A stretch of 64,000 nt of DNA from Chloroflexota bacterium (GCA_026707745.1 JAPOWG010000047.1:1-64000), one strand, 5' to 3'; shown: positions 52,832 through 60,915, numbered from the stretch's first letter. Notes: generated by a model from the letters alone, not told the origin. Numbers and translations: made by a program.

Positions 52832-53482
52832 TTGGATATCACCTGGTTTGGTAAAAACTGCTTTCGCATTACCGAGCGCGGCCACACGTCCGTGGTGACC
52901 GATCCCCACAAGCCGGAAAGGGGCGCGCCAGAACTGAAGCTGCGCGCAGATCTTGTCACTGTTAGCCATGAATTGTCTCGACACAATGTCGAGCAAGTTA
53001 AGGACCGTGACTATGTGATTTCCAGCCCGGGAGAATATGAAGTGGGCGACCTGTTTGTCACCGGCATACAGCTTCATATTCACGATCCCGCAAAAGATCG
53101 TGTATTGGATAATATCGCGTACCTTTTCGAGTTTTCCAACAATCTAAGCGTATTGCATCTGGGAAAGCTGCGGCAGGTGCCCGACCAATCCATGATCGAG
53201 CAACTTGATGAAGTCAATGTTTTGTTGATGCCCGTGAATGGCGGCGCCGGCTTGCCCAATGAACAACTGGCGGAATTGATCAGCCTGATCGAACCCAATC
53301 TCGTGATACCCATGTACCGTGGCAAAAGCGGCAGCGCCTACGGAGGACCGATCGTCGACGGCTTCCTCAAGGCCATGGGCGTCGGGCAGACGGAACCGGT
53401 GGATACGCTGCGAGTGACGATGAGCCTTTTGCCGGAACAAACGCAGGTGGCGCTATTGCGTGCGTCCTCGGTTTTGATTTGA
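52832..53482 (+). CDS. Metallo-beta-lactamase-fold protein with degenerate metal site
   Basis: A 216-residue UlaG-like metallo-beta-lactamase-fold protein (ITWFGKNCFRIT start, SSPGEYEVGDLFVTG, a second-half NVLLMPVNGGAG). The HxHxDH metal motif reads SHELSRHN: His46 and His51 remain, but the positions of the second His and the Asp are Leu48 and Arg50. Hydrolase activity is therefore doubtful, and a binding role is possible. The start is TTG with AAGGAG seven bases upstream. Confidence 0.75.
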   Translation: MDITWFGKNCFRITERGHTSVVTDPHKPERGAPELKLRADLVTVSHELSRHNVEQVKDRDYVISSPGEYEVGDLFVTGIQLHIHDPAKDRVLDNIAYLFEFSNNLSVLHLGKLRQVPDQSMIEQLDEVNVLLMPVNGGAGLPNEQLAELISLIEPNLVIPMYRGKSGSAYGGPIVDGFLKAMGVGQTEPVDTLRVTMSLLPEQTQVALLRASSVLI

Positions 53483-53556
53483 AACCTTCTTTGGACGCCC
53501 GAAGCGATTATACGTTATAGTGGTGGTCAGGACCCGCCAAAAGCGAGCGCAAGCCC

Positions 53557-53874
53557 ATGCCAAACGGAAATGTCAAGCTGCTGATGAACTGGGACATCAA
53601 ACCCGGGCTTGATCAAGAGTATTTTGAATTCGTGATGCGCGAATGGGTCCCCAATACTACAAAGTTGGGCCTGACGCCGATTGAAGCCTGGTACAGCGTT
53701 TATACCGATTCCGATATGCCTAAAATCATGGCGGGCGCTATCGCCGAAGACGACGAATCCATGCGCCGGATCATCACGAGCGCCGACTGGGCGGATTTGC
53801 AGGCCAAGCTGATGGAATACGTGGAGAATTACAGCCACAAGATCGTTCGTGTCACCGGGGATTATCAACTCTAA
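53557..53874 (+). CDS. Conserved-looking hypothetical protein
   Basis: A 105-residue protein with an alpha/beta layout (VKLLMNWDIKPGLDQEYFEF, then a helix, EAWYSVYTD, and a helical end). This resembles small dimeric ferredoxin-like-barrel proteins such as NIPSNAP/antibiotic-monooxygenase-like folds; that is a structural guess only. No signal peptide. The ATG lacks a strong Shine-Dalgarno. A G-rich repeat and a strong terminator follow. Confidence 0.6.
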   Translation: MPNGNVKLLMNWDIKPGLDQEYFEFVMREWVPNTTKLGLTPIEAWYSVYTDSDMPKIMAGAIAEDDESMRRIITSADWADLQAKLMEYVENYSHKIVRVTGDYQL

Positions 53875-53931
53875 GGGGAGTGGTGAATTTGGAGGATACG
53901 AAATACCCGGCCGCCCTAAAATCTTCCTAGA

Positions 53932-53980
53932 TAAACTCCCCTCCCTGACGCTTCGGGGAGGGGCTGGGGGAGGGGTTAGA
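53932..53980. repeat. C-rich/G-rich inverted repeat, copy 3
   Basis: CTCCCCTCCC ... CTTCGGGGAGGGGCTGGGGGAGGGG: CTCCCC pairs with GGGGAG, and the same G-rich tail (GGGGYTGGGGG) is seen at 19366 and 20395. It lies between convergent genes. Confidence 0.65.
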
Positions 53981-54033
53981 AAAGGCGAAAAGTTGACTGG
54001 CGCGCTCGGGGAGCGCGTGAAAAAACTGGAAGT

Positions 54034-54065
54034 AAAAAGGGTGAGGCTGCCGGCCTCACCCTTTT
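54034..54065. terminator. Bidirectional rho-independent terminator
   Basis: A perfect 9-bp stem GGGTGAGGC/GCCTCACCC (54039-54047 and 54053-54061) around TGCCG, with A5 on the left and T4 on the right. It can therefore terminate both the minus-strand LysM gene and transcripts coming from the left. Confidence 0.85.
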
Positions 54066-54086
54066 GCTTGACTTGTCGCGGATGTT

Positions 54087-55757
54087 CTACCCGCCCATGG
54101 CGGCGCGCAGAGAGTCGCAGGATGGGCATCTGCCATCCGGACGAACGATCGCGTAACCGGATTGCGGATCGGAACTCCAGTGCGTAGAGTCCACGTTCCA
54201 TACGATGAACATGCGGACGAAGCCGGAACCGCGCAAGCGATGGACCGCTCCCGCCAGCCAGGAAGCCTGCTCGCCCAGGGTATTGCCCGAAGCCCAGGCA
54301 AAGCCGCTTGGCAGCGCCCCGATTCCTTCGCCGGTCAGATAACCCAACTCGGTGAAGCAGAGCGGCTTGGTCGGGAAGAAGCTGCGGTAGAGATTCATCA
54401 TGCGTGGCAAGTACCAGGAATAGTGGCCGGAACTGCCGACAGGCGCGCCGCTGGACGCGTCCGGCGGCACGATGCCGGCATTGTAATGAATGCCTACGCA
54501 ATCGAGTACGTTACCGGCGCCTGCTGCGGCCATCTGGCGCATGTAACAGTCGTCATCGCCGCCGTTGGTGGAACAACCCTGGAAGAAGCCGGTCGGTGCC
54601 GGCGCTCCGCTTATGACAAGCGTTCCCGGATTTGCGGACTTGATCGCGTGGTAGGCGGCGCTTAGCATTTGCGTGTAGTTGGCGCCGCTGATCAAGCCTG
54701 ATGGCCATTCGCGGTCGATATTCATCTCGTTCCAGACTTCGATAGCGTCCGCGCCTCCGCGCGCCAGCCCGCCCAGGAAGTTGGCGAAATTCTGGTAATA
54801 GCCGCCCGGATTGGCGGCGATTGCGCCTGGCTCGCCGATGACGCTCAGCAATACTTTGAAGCCGTTGGCATGGGCGCTGTCGATAACGTGCTGGAAGTTG
54901 CTCGCGGGCTCGCCGTGCCATTTGACTTGGCGCTTGACCCAGGTCATGCGCGCATTATGCATGTGGCCGGGATGCGCGAAGCTCAATGCCTGTCCGCCCA
55001 ATTCAAAGCCGCCGGTATTCGCTGTGCTCACTGGCGGCGGCGCAACTGTGACAGGCGGGCCGGTGCTCTCGTGGGGAGCCGGAGCTGGTTGCGCCGGTGG
55101 AGGCGGCGCGCCAGGTACGCGCAATACCATGCCTACCGACAAGATATCCGGATTGACGATCCCGTTCATCTTTGCCAGCTCAAAGTAATTGATGTTGAAT
55201 CGCGCCGCAATTTTGGCCAGCGAATCGCCCCCTCGTACCGTATAGGTGCCGGTTTGTTGCGCTGGCTGGGGACTGGTGGGCGGCGGGCTGACAGGTTGGC
55301 TGGGAGGTTGGCTGACTGGCGCCGGCGGCGGGGCAGGAGCGGGAACCCGCAATACTTGACCCACAAAGAGCACGTCCGGATTGGCCAGCGAGTTCATGCT
55401 CGCCAATTGCAGATATGTCACGCCGTATCTCGCGGCGATAGTCGCCAGGCTTTCACCCGGCCGTACGGTATGCGTTGTGAACGACGCTGGCGCCTGAGGG
55501 CTTCCTGCCGGCGCCGCGGGATTAGGGGCGGGCGCATTTGGTCCAGGGATGATTATCTGGTTGCCCGCGTGAATCAAGTATGGCGCGCTCAAGCCATTTG
55601 CATCTGCCAATCCGGCCAGCGAAATGCCATAGTTCAAGGCGATTCGAAACAAGGTCTCCCCCGCTTGAACGATATGGATCTGTTGTGCCAGAACCGCAGA
55701 TGTCCCAACCGTCGTCAAGACGATTATTGTACCCAATAGGAAAATTAGACGGCGCAT
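54087..55757 (-). CDS. Secreted triple-LysM protein with clan-A glycosidase domain
   Basis: A 556-residue exported protein. The signal peptide ends near AVLAQQ. Three LysM domains sit at about 28-71 (HIVQAGETLFRIA), 96-139 (HTVRPGESLATIA) and 172-215 (YTVRGGDSLAKIA), separated by Pro/Gln linkers. A TIM-barrel glycosidase-like domain (about 250-555) follows, with the probable acid/base Glu344 in EVWNEMN and nucleophile Glu470 in LCFTELGY, the clan GH-A arrangement. LysM binds peptidoglycan or chitin-type glycans, keeping the enzyme at the wall. AAGGAG lies five bases before the ATG; a strong terminator follows. Confidence 0.85.
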   Translation of the reverse strand: MRRLIFLLGTIIVLTTVGTSAVLAQQIHIVQAGETLFRIALNYGISLAGLADANGLSAPYLIHAGNQIIIPGPNAPAPNPAAPAGSPQAPASFTTHTVRPGESLATIAARYGVTYLQLASMNSLANPDVLFVGQVLRVPAPAPPPAPVSQPPSQPVSPPPTSPQPAQQTGTYTVRGGDSLAKIAARFNINYFELAKMNGIVNPDILSVGMVLRVPGAPPPPAQPAPAPHESTGPPVTVAPPPVSTANTGGFELGGQALSFAHPGHMHNARMTWVKRQVKWHGEPASNFQHVIDSAHANGFKVLLSVIGEPGAIAANPGGYYQNFANFLGGLARGGADAIEVWNEMNIDREWPSGLISGANYTQMLSAAYHAIKSANPGTLVISGAPAPTGFFQGCSTNGGDDDCYMRQMAAAGAGNVLDCVGIHYNAGIVPPDASSGAPVGSSGHYSWYLPRMMNLYRSFFPTKPLCFTELGYLTGEGIGALPSGFAWASGNTLGEQASWLAGAVHRLRGSGFVRMFIVWNVDSTHWSSDPQSGYAIVRPDGRCPSCDSLRAAMGG

Positions 55758-55911
55758 ATCCGCTCCTTGCCATTAGTTTCGCAACACAAATTTGACAAAC
55801 GCAAAGTCATTCTAGCATGGGTCAAAAAATGCTGCTGACGGCAAGCAAGCAAGATTGCTAGACTTTTCGGGCTTCAACGGGGTAAATGGATAGGCAATTG
55901 CGGAACTTGCG

Positions 55912-56802
55912 CTAGTGCCCGATTTCCATGCCCAGATCCACGACCGGCAGGCGAGGATCGCTGGCTGTGAGGGTATCCGCCACCCAAGCATAGTCCGGGT
56001 CGGTCGTGGCGGCGAAGGCTCTGCTGGAGCCGGCGAGGAAGTTGAGCGTATAGGTTGTCGTTGCCGGAGCGCTAACCAGGGTATAGTATCCGGACGGCAT
56101 AGTCACGATATCGTGCTGACGCGCCATTATCACGGCGTTCGAGCCTTTGTCCGCGCTGTAGACACGTTGGTAGGCGTATCCCGTGGGACGATCGAACTTG
56201 AAGAAGCTAAAGCGGTTCAACTGAGCTTCCAGCACATTGCCTTTTTCGTCAGTCTTGTGCGTATCGTGCTTGCGCGGCGGGTAACTCGACCAATTGCCGC
56301 CTGGCGTGTACAGCTCGTAAACGAGGATTCGGTCGGCCGGGAATCCCGATCCAACCACGCGGCACATTTGACGCGAGGCATTGCCGCCTCCCAGCAATTG
56401 CACTTCCACATCCTCTGGGGTGATCAAGCGCGCCTGACTGTCTCTTTCCGTTGGCGCCCAGCACGAGGCGAACTCAAAATCGTCGCTGATGGCTTCAATT
56501 TCAAATTCGGTATGGGGTGGCAGGTAGAGGGCATAGGGCATGCCCCCAAAGACATTCTCGCGCCGACCCACTTGAGAAAAATCGCCCTTGTTGGTGCGGA
56601 TATTGCACTGGCCGCTGAGAATAACGGCTACGTACTCGAAGGCGTCGATGGCGATCTCGAACGTTCTGCCGGCGCTCAGGCGCACCGCCGCGAAGTTCAT
56701 CGTATCCCAGCCGGCTCGCTTGGCATCGAGCGCGGCGAAGGCGCCGGCTCTGCCGCTGTCATTCGCTGGGATATGCAGCCTATCCGCTGTGAATGCCGAC
56801 AT
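55912..56802 (-). CDS. iolB: 5-deoxy-glucuronate isomerase-like (IolB family)
   Basis: A 296-residue bicupin. The C-terminal cupin carries the family words NWSSYPPRKHDTH (metal ligands), FKFDRPTGYAYQRVYS, DIVTMPSGYYTLVSAPATTT and a final DPDYAWVAD. The N-terminal cupin has FEYVAVILSGQCNI. IolB converts 5-deoxy-D-glucuronate to 5-dehydro-2-deoxy-gluconate in myo-inositol breakdown. No other inositol gene is adjacent; an IolE-like gene is at 21740. GGAG precedes the ATG by seven bases. Repeat copy H lies just upstream of the start. Confidence 0.87.
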   Translation of the reverse strand: MSAFTADRLHIPANDSGRAGAFAALDAKRAGWDTMNFAAVRLSAGRTFEIAIDAFEYVAVILSGQCNIRTNKGDFSQVGRRENVFGGMPYALYLPPHTEFEIEAISDDFEFASCWAPTERDSQARLITPEDVEVQLLGGGNASRQMCRVVGSGFPADRILVYELYTPGGNWSSYPPRKHDTHKTDEKGNVLEAQLNRFSFFKFDRPTGYAYQRVYSADKGSNAVIMARQHDIVTMPSGYYTLVSAPATTTYTLNFLAGSSRAFAATTDPDYAWVADTLTASDPRLPVVDLGMEIGH

Positions 56803-56818
56803 GGCTAAGCTCCGGTAT

Positions 56819-56917
56819 TAGCCGCTCGGCGCGTAACCGGCGATAAGGTCCCAGGAATGTCGCGCTCATAGAAAACAATGAACCCTTCTGCTCTAGCGAG
56901 CAAGTTGGTCTATTAAA
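56819..56917 (-). repeat. Dispersed intergenic element, copy H (reverse)
   Basis: On the minus strand it ends with TTACGCGCCGAGCGGCTA like copies C and F, preceded by CCTGGGACCTTATCGCCGG. Its 5' stem is TGCTC-GCTA-GAGCA, different from all other copies but still paired. It lies between the ABC ATPase gene and the iolB start. Confidence 0.7.
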
Positions 56918-56929
56918 CAAGACATGCAA

Positions 56930-57892
56930 CTAGGTTACCAGTCCGCGCGTGACGCGCATGAACATATGCTCTAGATCTTTTTCCTCTTCGTTGAATCCCA
57001 GCATGGCGATCTCGCCCTCGAACAGATCACTGCTCAGCTTCGACAAATCTTCGTCATTGCCAGAGAAGTCAAGGCGCACGCGGGCGCGACCGTTCTTGGG
57101 GATGATCTCTTCGGCGGCGACCACATTGGGCATGCCGCCGACCAATCTCAATACAGCTTGGGCGTTCTCGTGATCCATCACGGTAATGATGATCTCTCGA
57201 TGCGCCATCAACTGCAACTTCAGTTCATCAATACTGCCTTGCATGATCAGTTCGCCCGCTTCGACGATGCCGATGTGCGAGCAAATGTCTTCGACATCCG
57301 CCAGAATATGGGACGAGAAGAAGATCGTTTTGCCCATATTGGCCAGCTCGCCCAGCAATTCGCGGATCTCGACGCGCGCGCGGGGGTCCAGCCCCGAGGC
57401 CGGCTCATCCAGGATCAACACTTGCGGATCATGCGCCAGTGTTCGGGCGAGGGAAAGCCGCTGCTTCATACCACGGCTGAGCTTGTCCACCATATCTTCG
57501 CGGCGATGCTGCAAATCAACCAGTTCCAGCAAGTCCGCCACCAGCACCTTGCGCTCGTTCTCGGAAATGTCGTAGCAGGCGGCGAAAAAGTCCAGGTACT
57601 CCCAAACACGCAAGTCTTCATAGACGCCGAATTCGTCAGGCATGTAACCGATGGCGCGCCGCACAGCCCGGCGGTCTTCCAGCACCGAATGACCCGCGAC
57701 CCACGCTTGTCCGTCGTTGGGGCGGGTGAGCGTGGTCAATATGCGCATGGTGGTGGTTTTACCAGCGCCATTGGGACCGACAAATCCATAGATAGAACCG
57801 GCCGGGACGTCCAAAGAGATGCCGCGCAAGGCTTCAAACTCGCCGAATGATTTCTTTAGCGCTTGTGTTTTGATGATCGTTTCTTCCATCAT
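56930..57892 (-). CDS. ABC transporter ATPase (ABC-2 exporter type)
   Basis: A 320-residue ABC ATPase. The Walker A motif is GPNGAGKTT, the Q-loop region is IGYMPDEFGVYEDL, the signature is LSRGMKQR, Walker B is VLILDEPASGLD and the H-loop is SSHILADV. A C-terminal 100-residue regulatory extension follows (REIIITVMDHEN to EKDLEHMFMRVTRG), as in CcmA/NatA-like exporters. The start is one of two adjacent ATGs (57892/57889), 16 bases after the upstream gene's stop, so they are one operon. No ABC-2 permease gene is next to it. Confidence 0.87.
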   Translation of the reverse strand: MMEETIIKTQALKKSFGEFEALRGISLDVPAGSIYGFVGPNGAGKTTTMRILTTLTRPNDGQAWVAGHSVLEDRRAVRRAIGYMPDEFGVYEDLRVWEYLDFFAACYDISENERKVLVADLLELVDLQHRREDMVDKLSRGMKQRLSLARTLAHDPQVLILDEPASGLDPRARVEIRELLGELANMGKTIFFSSHILADVEDICSHIGIVEAGELIMQGSIDELKLQLMAHREIIITVMDHENAQAVLRLVGGMPNVVAAEEIIPKNGRARVRLDFSGNDEDLSKLSSDLFEGEIAMLGFNEEEKDLEHMFMRVTRGLVT

Positions 57893-57908
57893 TGAGGGGC
57901 TCGCTCTC

Positions 57909-60416
57909 TCAATTGTAGGTGCCGGTCTGCTCGATGCGGATTTTCCGAACGCGCGCTGTGCCAACCCCTTCGTCGAATTTCAGGCGAACTTGGACTTCGT
58001 TGTTGGCGGCGAGGTAGGGCTGTGGATTGAGTAGGTCCAATTCGTCGCCCTCGCGATACCCGAAGATGTCGTATTCGTTTGTCATGGTGTTGAGCAGCTC
58101 GATATCCAGCGATTGCGCATAACCACCGCCACGATCGATCTCGAGGTACATCCGCTCTACCTTGTCCATGGCCAAGCCAGGTTGCGGTCTGAGCAGGAAT
58201 TCCACCGACTGTCCTTCATACAGATTGAAATTCTCGGTGCCATTGCCGGTAATGCCGTCACGGCTCAAGGTGATCCAACTGAAGTATTCGGATGGCAGCG
58301 TGGCGCTTACCCTGGGCAAGTTGATTTCGACATCGAGTTCGATCAAATAGAGTGTGGAATCAATGGAACTCCACGCCGCTCCCTCGATTTCCAGATCCCG
58401 CGGCCAGCTATCGTCCCACCCGGCGAGGTACAGCTTCGTCCCGCGCGCTGTTGAGTTGAATTGATCGAGCGCGAAGCTCGCCAGGAAGGATTGTTCCCGC
58501 GCCGCCTGTTTTTCAGCGACCGATTGTACATTGAGGAAAGCTCGCGTGCGCAGGAACCGTTCGCCCTGGATTTGTTTCAGCGACATGTTGGTTTTGCTGC
58601 TTGAAAACGGCGACGTGCTGTAGGCCGGCGCTGTCAGGGCGAGTTCCAGCTGGTTGGGCTGTGTTGGGTAATCGGCGATATCGGCGCGCAAGCTCTGCCC
58701 GTCCAGCGCCAGAATATCACCGGGCGCGAAGTCACCGACCAGGGCATAGTCCAGCCCTTGACCCAAGATGACCGCATCGCGCAAGGTGATGTCGCTGTCG
58801 TTGCGGATGACGCCTTGATAGGCCCCCGCCATCCGTCCGCTTTCGAGGATTTCAAAGTTCAGCGCGAAACTGCCGCCGATCGCCGGCCGCGCTATGTGGC
58901 CCGCGATGGCGAAATTGGCAAAGATGCCGCCGTCGATGGTGAAGTCCCTCGCGCCAAAGCGCGATCCCTGCCGGATTTCGGTCGAAGTCTGGATGGTATT
59001 GCTGGCGAAAAGCGTACTTGGCGTAGTCGCGCCGGCTACCGCCAGGAAGTGATCGTCCGGCAGGTCCAGCGAATAAGTGGCGCGCCGGGGCGACAGCAAG
59101 CCGATGATCTGGTCCAGCCGCGCCTCGTCGCTATCCGGGAAGGATTGCACGACGCTGAGCCGGCTGACGATAATCTCGGCGCCGCGCAGGCTGAAGCCGA
59201 CTGTCCAGGCGATTCCTGTAAAGACGACGATTACCAGGGGAATGGTGACCCAGCCCCATCCGCTGCGCTTGATCCGCGACAGCATGAAATAATTGACCGG
59301 ACCGACTAATGCGATGTATATAGCCAGGAACAGACATAACGTTTGCAAAGGCGGCAACAGGTCTACACCGGGCAGATTCGCGACCGCTTCGGCTCCCGAT
59401 TCCGGGCGCGTGAAGCCCGAGACCCAAGTCGGATGCGGCGCCCGAGAGGCCAGTATCGTCATCCACAGACGGCTGATTTGCTCCCAACTCGCCAGCGGTT
59501 CCAAGGTCGGATCAATCGCTAGAAAATCTACCAGTCCGGCGCCAATCTCGCGCCGCGCCAGAAGGGGCAGGCCGTCTTGCTCGACAAGCACCTGCGCGTC
59601 TTCATGCAAAGAGCCGACCGCGACTATTGTCCGCTCCCGTAGTTGGCTGGTGTTGTCACCGCTAAAACGCGCGAGCGCGCTGATGTCATCAAGGGAGCGG
59701 CTGTCTTCTGGCAGCAATGGCAGTATTTCGCCCAGCGCAAGCGCGCTGGCTTGCGCCGCGGGACCGCCAATCACGATGAGGTGCCCCCCGTCCCGCACCC
59801 AGCGTCGTATCGCTGTCCGTTGCGGGCTGGATAGACTTTCACTATTGACGTTGATCAGCAGCATCGCGTCCAGCGATTGCAGAGCCATTGCTTTTTCCGG
59901 GATTTCGTGAATCTGCCAAAGCGCCTGCTCCGCCGCGGCGCCCCCGATGTGGACGCCGGAAAGATTCGGCGCGATGACGTTGGGACCGCTAACCACGGCG
60001 TAGAGTTGATCGCCAGGCCGCATGTCATGGAGCCTGGCTTCTCGCGTGGCATGAATAAGGCCGTCTTCATCGATTAGTTCGACGCGAATCGAATCGGGGA
60101 AGGAACGCGCTTGTATGTAAACTGTCGCGGATTTCCGCGCGCCATTTGGCAAGTCGATCGGGGTGCTGAATGCATTGCCTACCACCGTGCCGGAGGTCTC
60201 AGGACGTATCACCAGACGACCCTTGATGGATTCGCCGTTGTTGCCAAGTTCGACGCGCACCGGTGTCCACTGGCGGGTGCGGAAGAAGGAATCGAAACCG
60301 ACCTCGACCCCCATTTCGATAACATCCTGGAAGTTCTGCTGGGCGCTGACCGGCAGAATCAGAAACAGCAGCAGCAGGGGAAACATTCGATGCAAATGGC
60401 GAGAGCGTACAGGCAT
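57909..60416 (-). CDS. Large membrane-anchored extracytoplasmic protein, function unknown
   Basis: An 835-residue protein: a signal peptide (hydrophobic stretch ending VSAQQ) and beta-rich extracellular regions. A domain near residues 135-290 resembles DUF4350/glutamine-amidotransferase-like modules (DAMLLINVN, RRWVRDGGHLIVIGGPA). Two membrane helices lie at about 357-380 and 393-412 around a short basic loop (MLSRIKRSGWG), then a 420-residue C-terminal domain. It lies immediately upstream of an ABC ATPase gene in the same operon, as in Gld-like or ABC-2 gene groups, so a role in an exporter complex is inferred. It is not itself an ABC-2 permease. Confidence 0.7.
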   Translation of the reverse strand: MPVRSRHLHRMFPLLLLFLILPVSAQQNFQDVIEMGVEVGFDSFFRTRQWTPVRVELGNNGESIKGRLVIRPETSGTVVGNAFSTPIDLPNGARKSATVYIQARSFPDSIRVELIDEDGLIHATREARLHDMRPGDQLYAVVSGPNVIAPNLSGVHIGGAAAEQALWQIHEIPEKAMALQSLDAMLLINVNSESLSSPQRTAIRRWVRDGGHLIVIGGPAAQASALALGEILPLLPEDSRSLDDISALARFSGDNTSQLRERTIVAVGSLHEDAQVLVEQDGLPLLARREIGAGLVDFLAIDPTLEPLASWEQISRLWMTILASRAPHPTWVSGFTRPESGAEAVANLPGVDLLPPLQTLCLFLAIYIALVGPVNYFMLSRIKRSGWGWVTIPLVIVVFTGIAWTVGFSLRGAEIIVSRLSVVQSFPDSDEARLDQIIGLLSPRRATYSLDLPDDHFLAVAGATTPSTLFASNTIQTSTEIRQGSRFGARDFTIDGGIFANFAIAGHIARPAIGGSFALNFEILESGRMAGAYQGVIRNDSDITLRDAVILGQGLDYALVGDFAPGDILALDGQSLRADIADYPTQPNQLELALTAPAYSTSPFSSSKTNMSLKQIQGERFLRTRAFLNVQSVAEKQAAREQSFLASFALDQFNSTARGTKLYLAGWDDSWPRDLEIEGAAWSSIDSTLYLIELDVEINLPRVSATLPSEYFSWITLSRDGITGNGTENFNLYEGQSVEFLLRPQPGLAMDKVERMYLEIDRGGGYAQSLDIELLNTMTNEYDIFGYREGDELDLLNPQPYLAANNEVQVRLKFDEGVGTARVRKIRIEQTGTYN

Positions 60417-60557
60417 TGCAATCCCAAGGTGTCTGGCGGAAGGCGCTGCCTATTGTATCACGCCCTTGCGCCATGTCATGGCTGCAATCTTGCTTGGCAG
60501 AGCAATCGCGCCAGAATCAAAATATGTCGAATGTCACATAAATCTACCGAAATGTAG

Positions 60558-60715
60558 GGGCGACCAATCTGGTCGCCCGACGATGCCATAACGGGCGACA
60601 TGGTATGTCGCCCTCGTTTACGTATAGCGCGTCGCTCATGCGACGAGAACGCTTGCGATTTTGCGTGAGCGGGACATTCCTGTGACCTTTTCGCCGGTTA
60701 CGCGCCGAGCGGCTA
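60558..60715 (+). repeat. Dispersed intergenic element, copy F (longest)
   Basis: Two tandem hairpins, GGGCG-ACCA-ATC-TGGT-CGCCC (60558-60578) and GGGCG-ACAT-GGT-ATGT-CGCCC (60593-60613), then CGTTTACGTATAGCG, the stem CGTCGC-TCAT-GCGACG, CGCTTGCGATTTTGCGTGAGCG, ACCTTTTCGCCGG and TTACGCGCCGAGCGGCTA. Most complete copy in the window. Confidence 0.8.
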
Positions 60716-60762
60716 CTTCGCCTCTTTTTCGGCGGCAAGGGGTTAAATCTCGATGCTCTCGA

Positions 60763-60828
60763 TGTCCTCGGTGGTTAATGGTCAATAATCTGAAACGCAC
60801 CTGTCGGTTCTGAAGCGATTGTTCTGAG
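60763..60828 (+). repeat. CCTCGGTGGT-type repeat
   Basis: GTCCTCGGTGGTTAATGG, then after about 25 bases GGTTCTGAAGCGATTGTTCTGAG. Same order of words as at 50605-50665 and located 90 bases before the aldo/keto reductase gene. Confidence 0.5.
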
Positions 60829-60915
60829 CGCACGGATGAGACGAGGATTAAATGACTCGCTATGTTATATTTGTGGGGCTTCGCTTATCCAACATGCTTC
60901 TTGAGGAGATGAACT

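Larger units (their letters stand above)
60417..60915. other. Repeat-filled intergenic region
   Basis: A 499-base gap between divergent genes, filled by two GGGCG hairpins, dispersed element copy F and a CCTCGGTGGT-type repeat. Open frames here translate repeat sequence and are not credible genes. Confidence 0.6.

Noticed and set aside
53849..54187. Plus-strand frame of about 110 codons after the 105-residue hypothetical gene
   Set aside because: Its residues are translated from the C/G-rich repeat and the terminator; no independent support.
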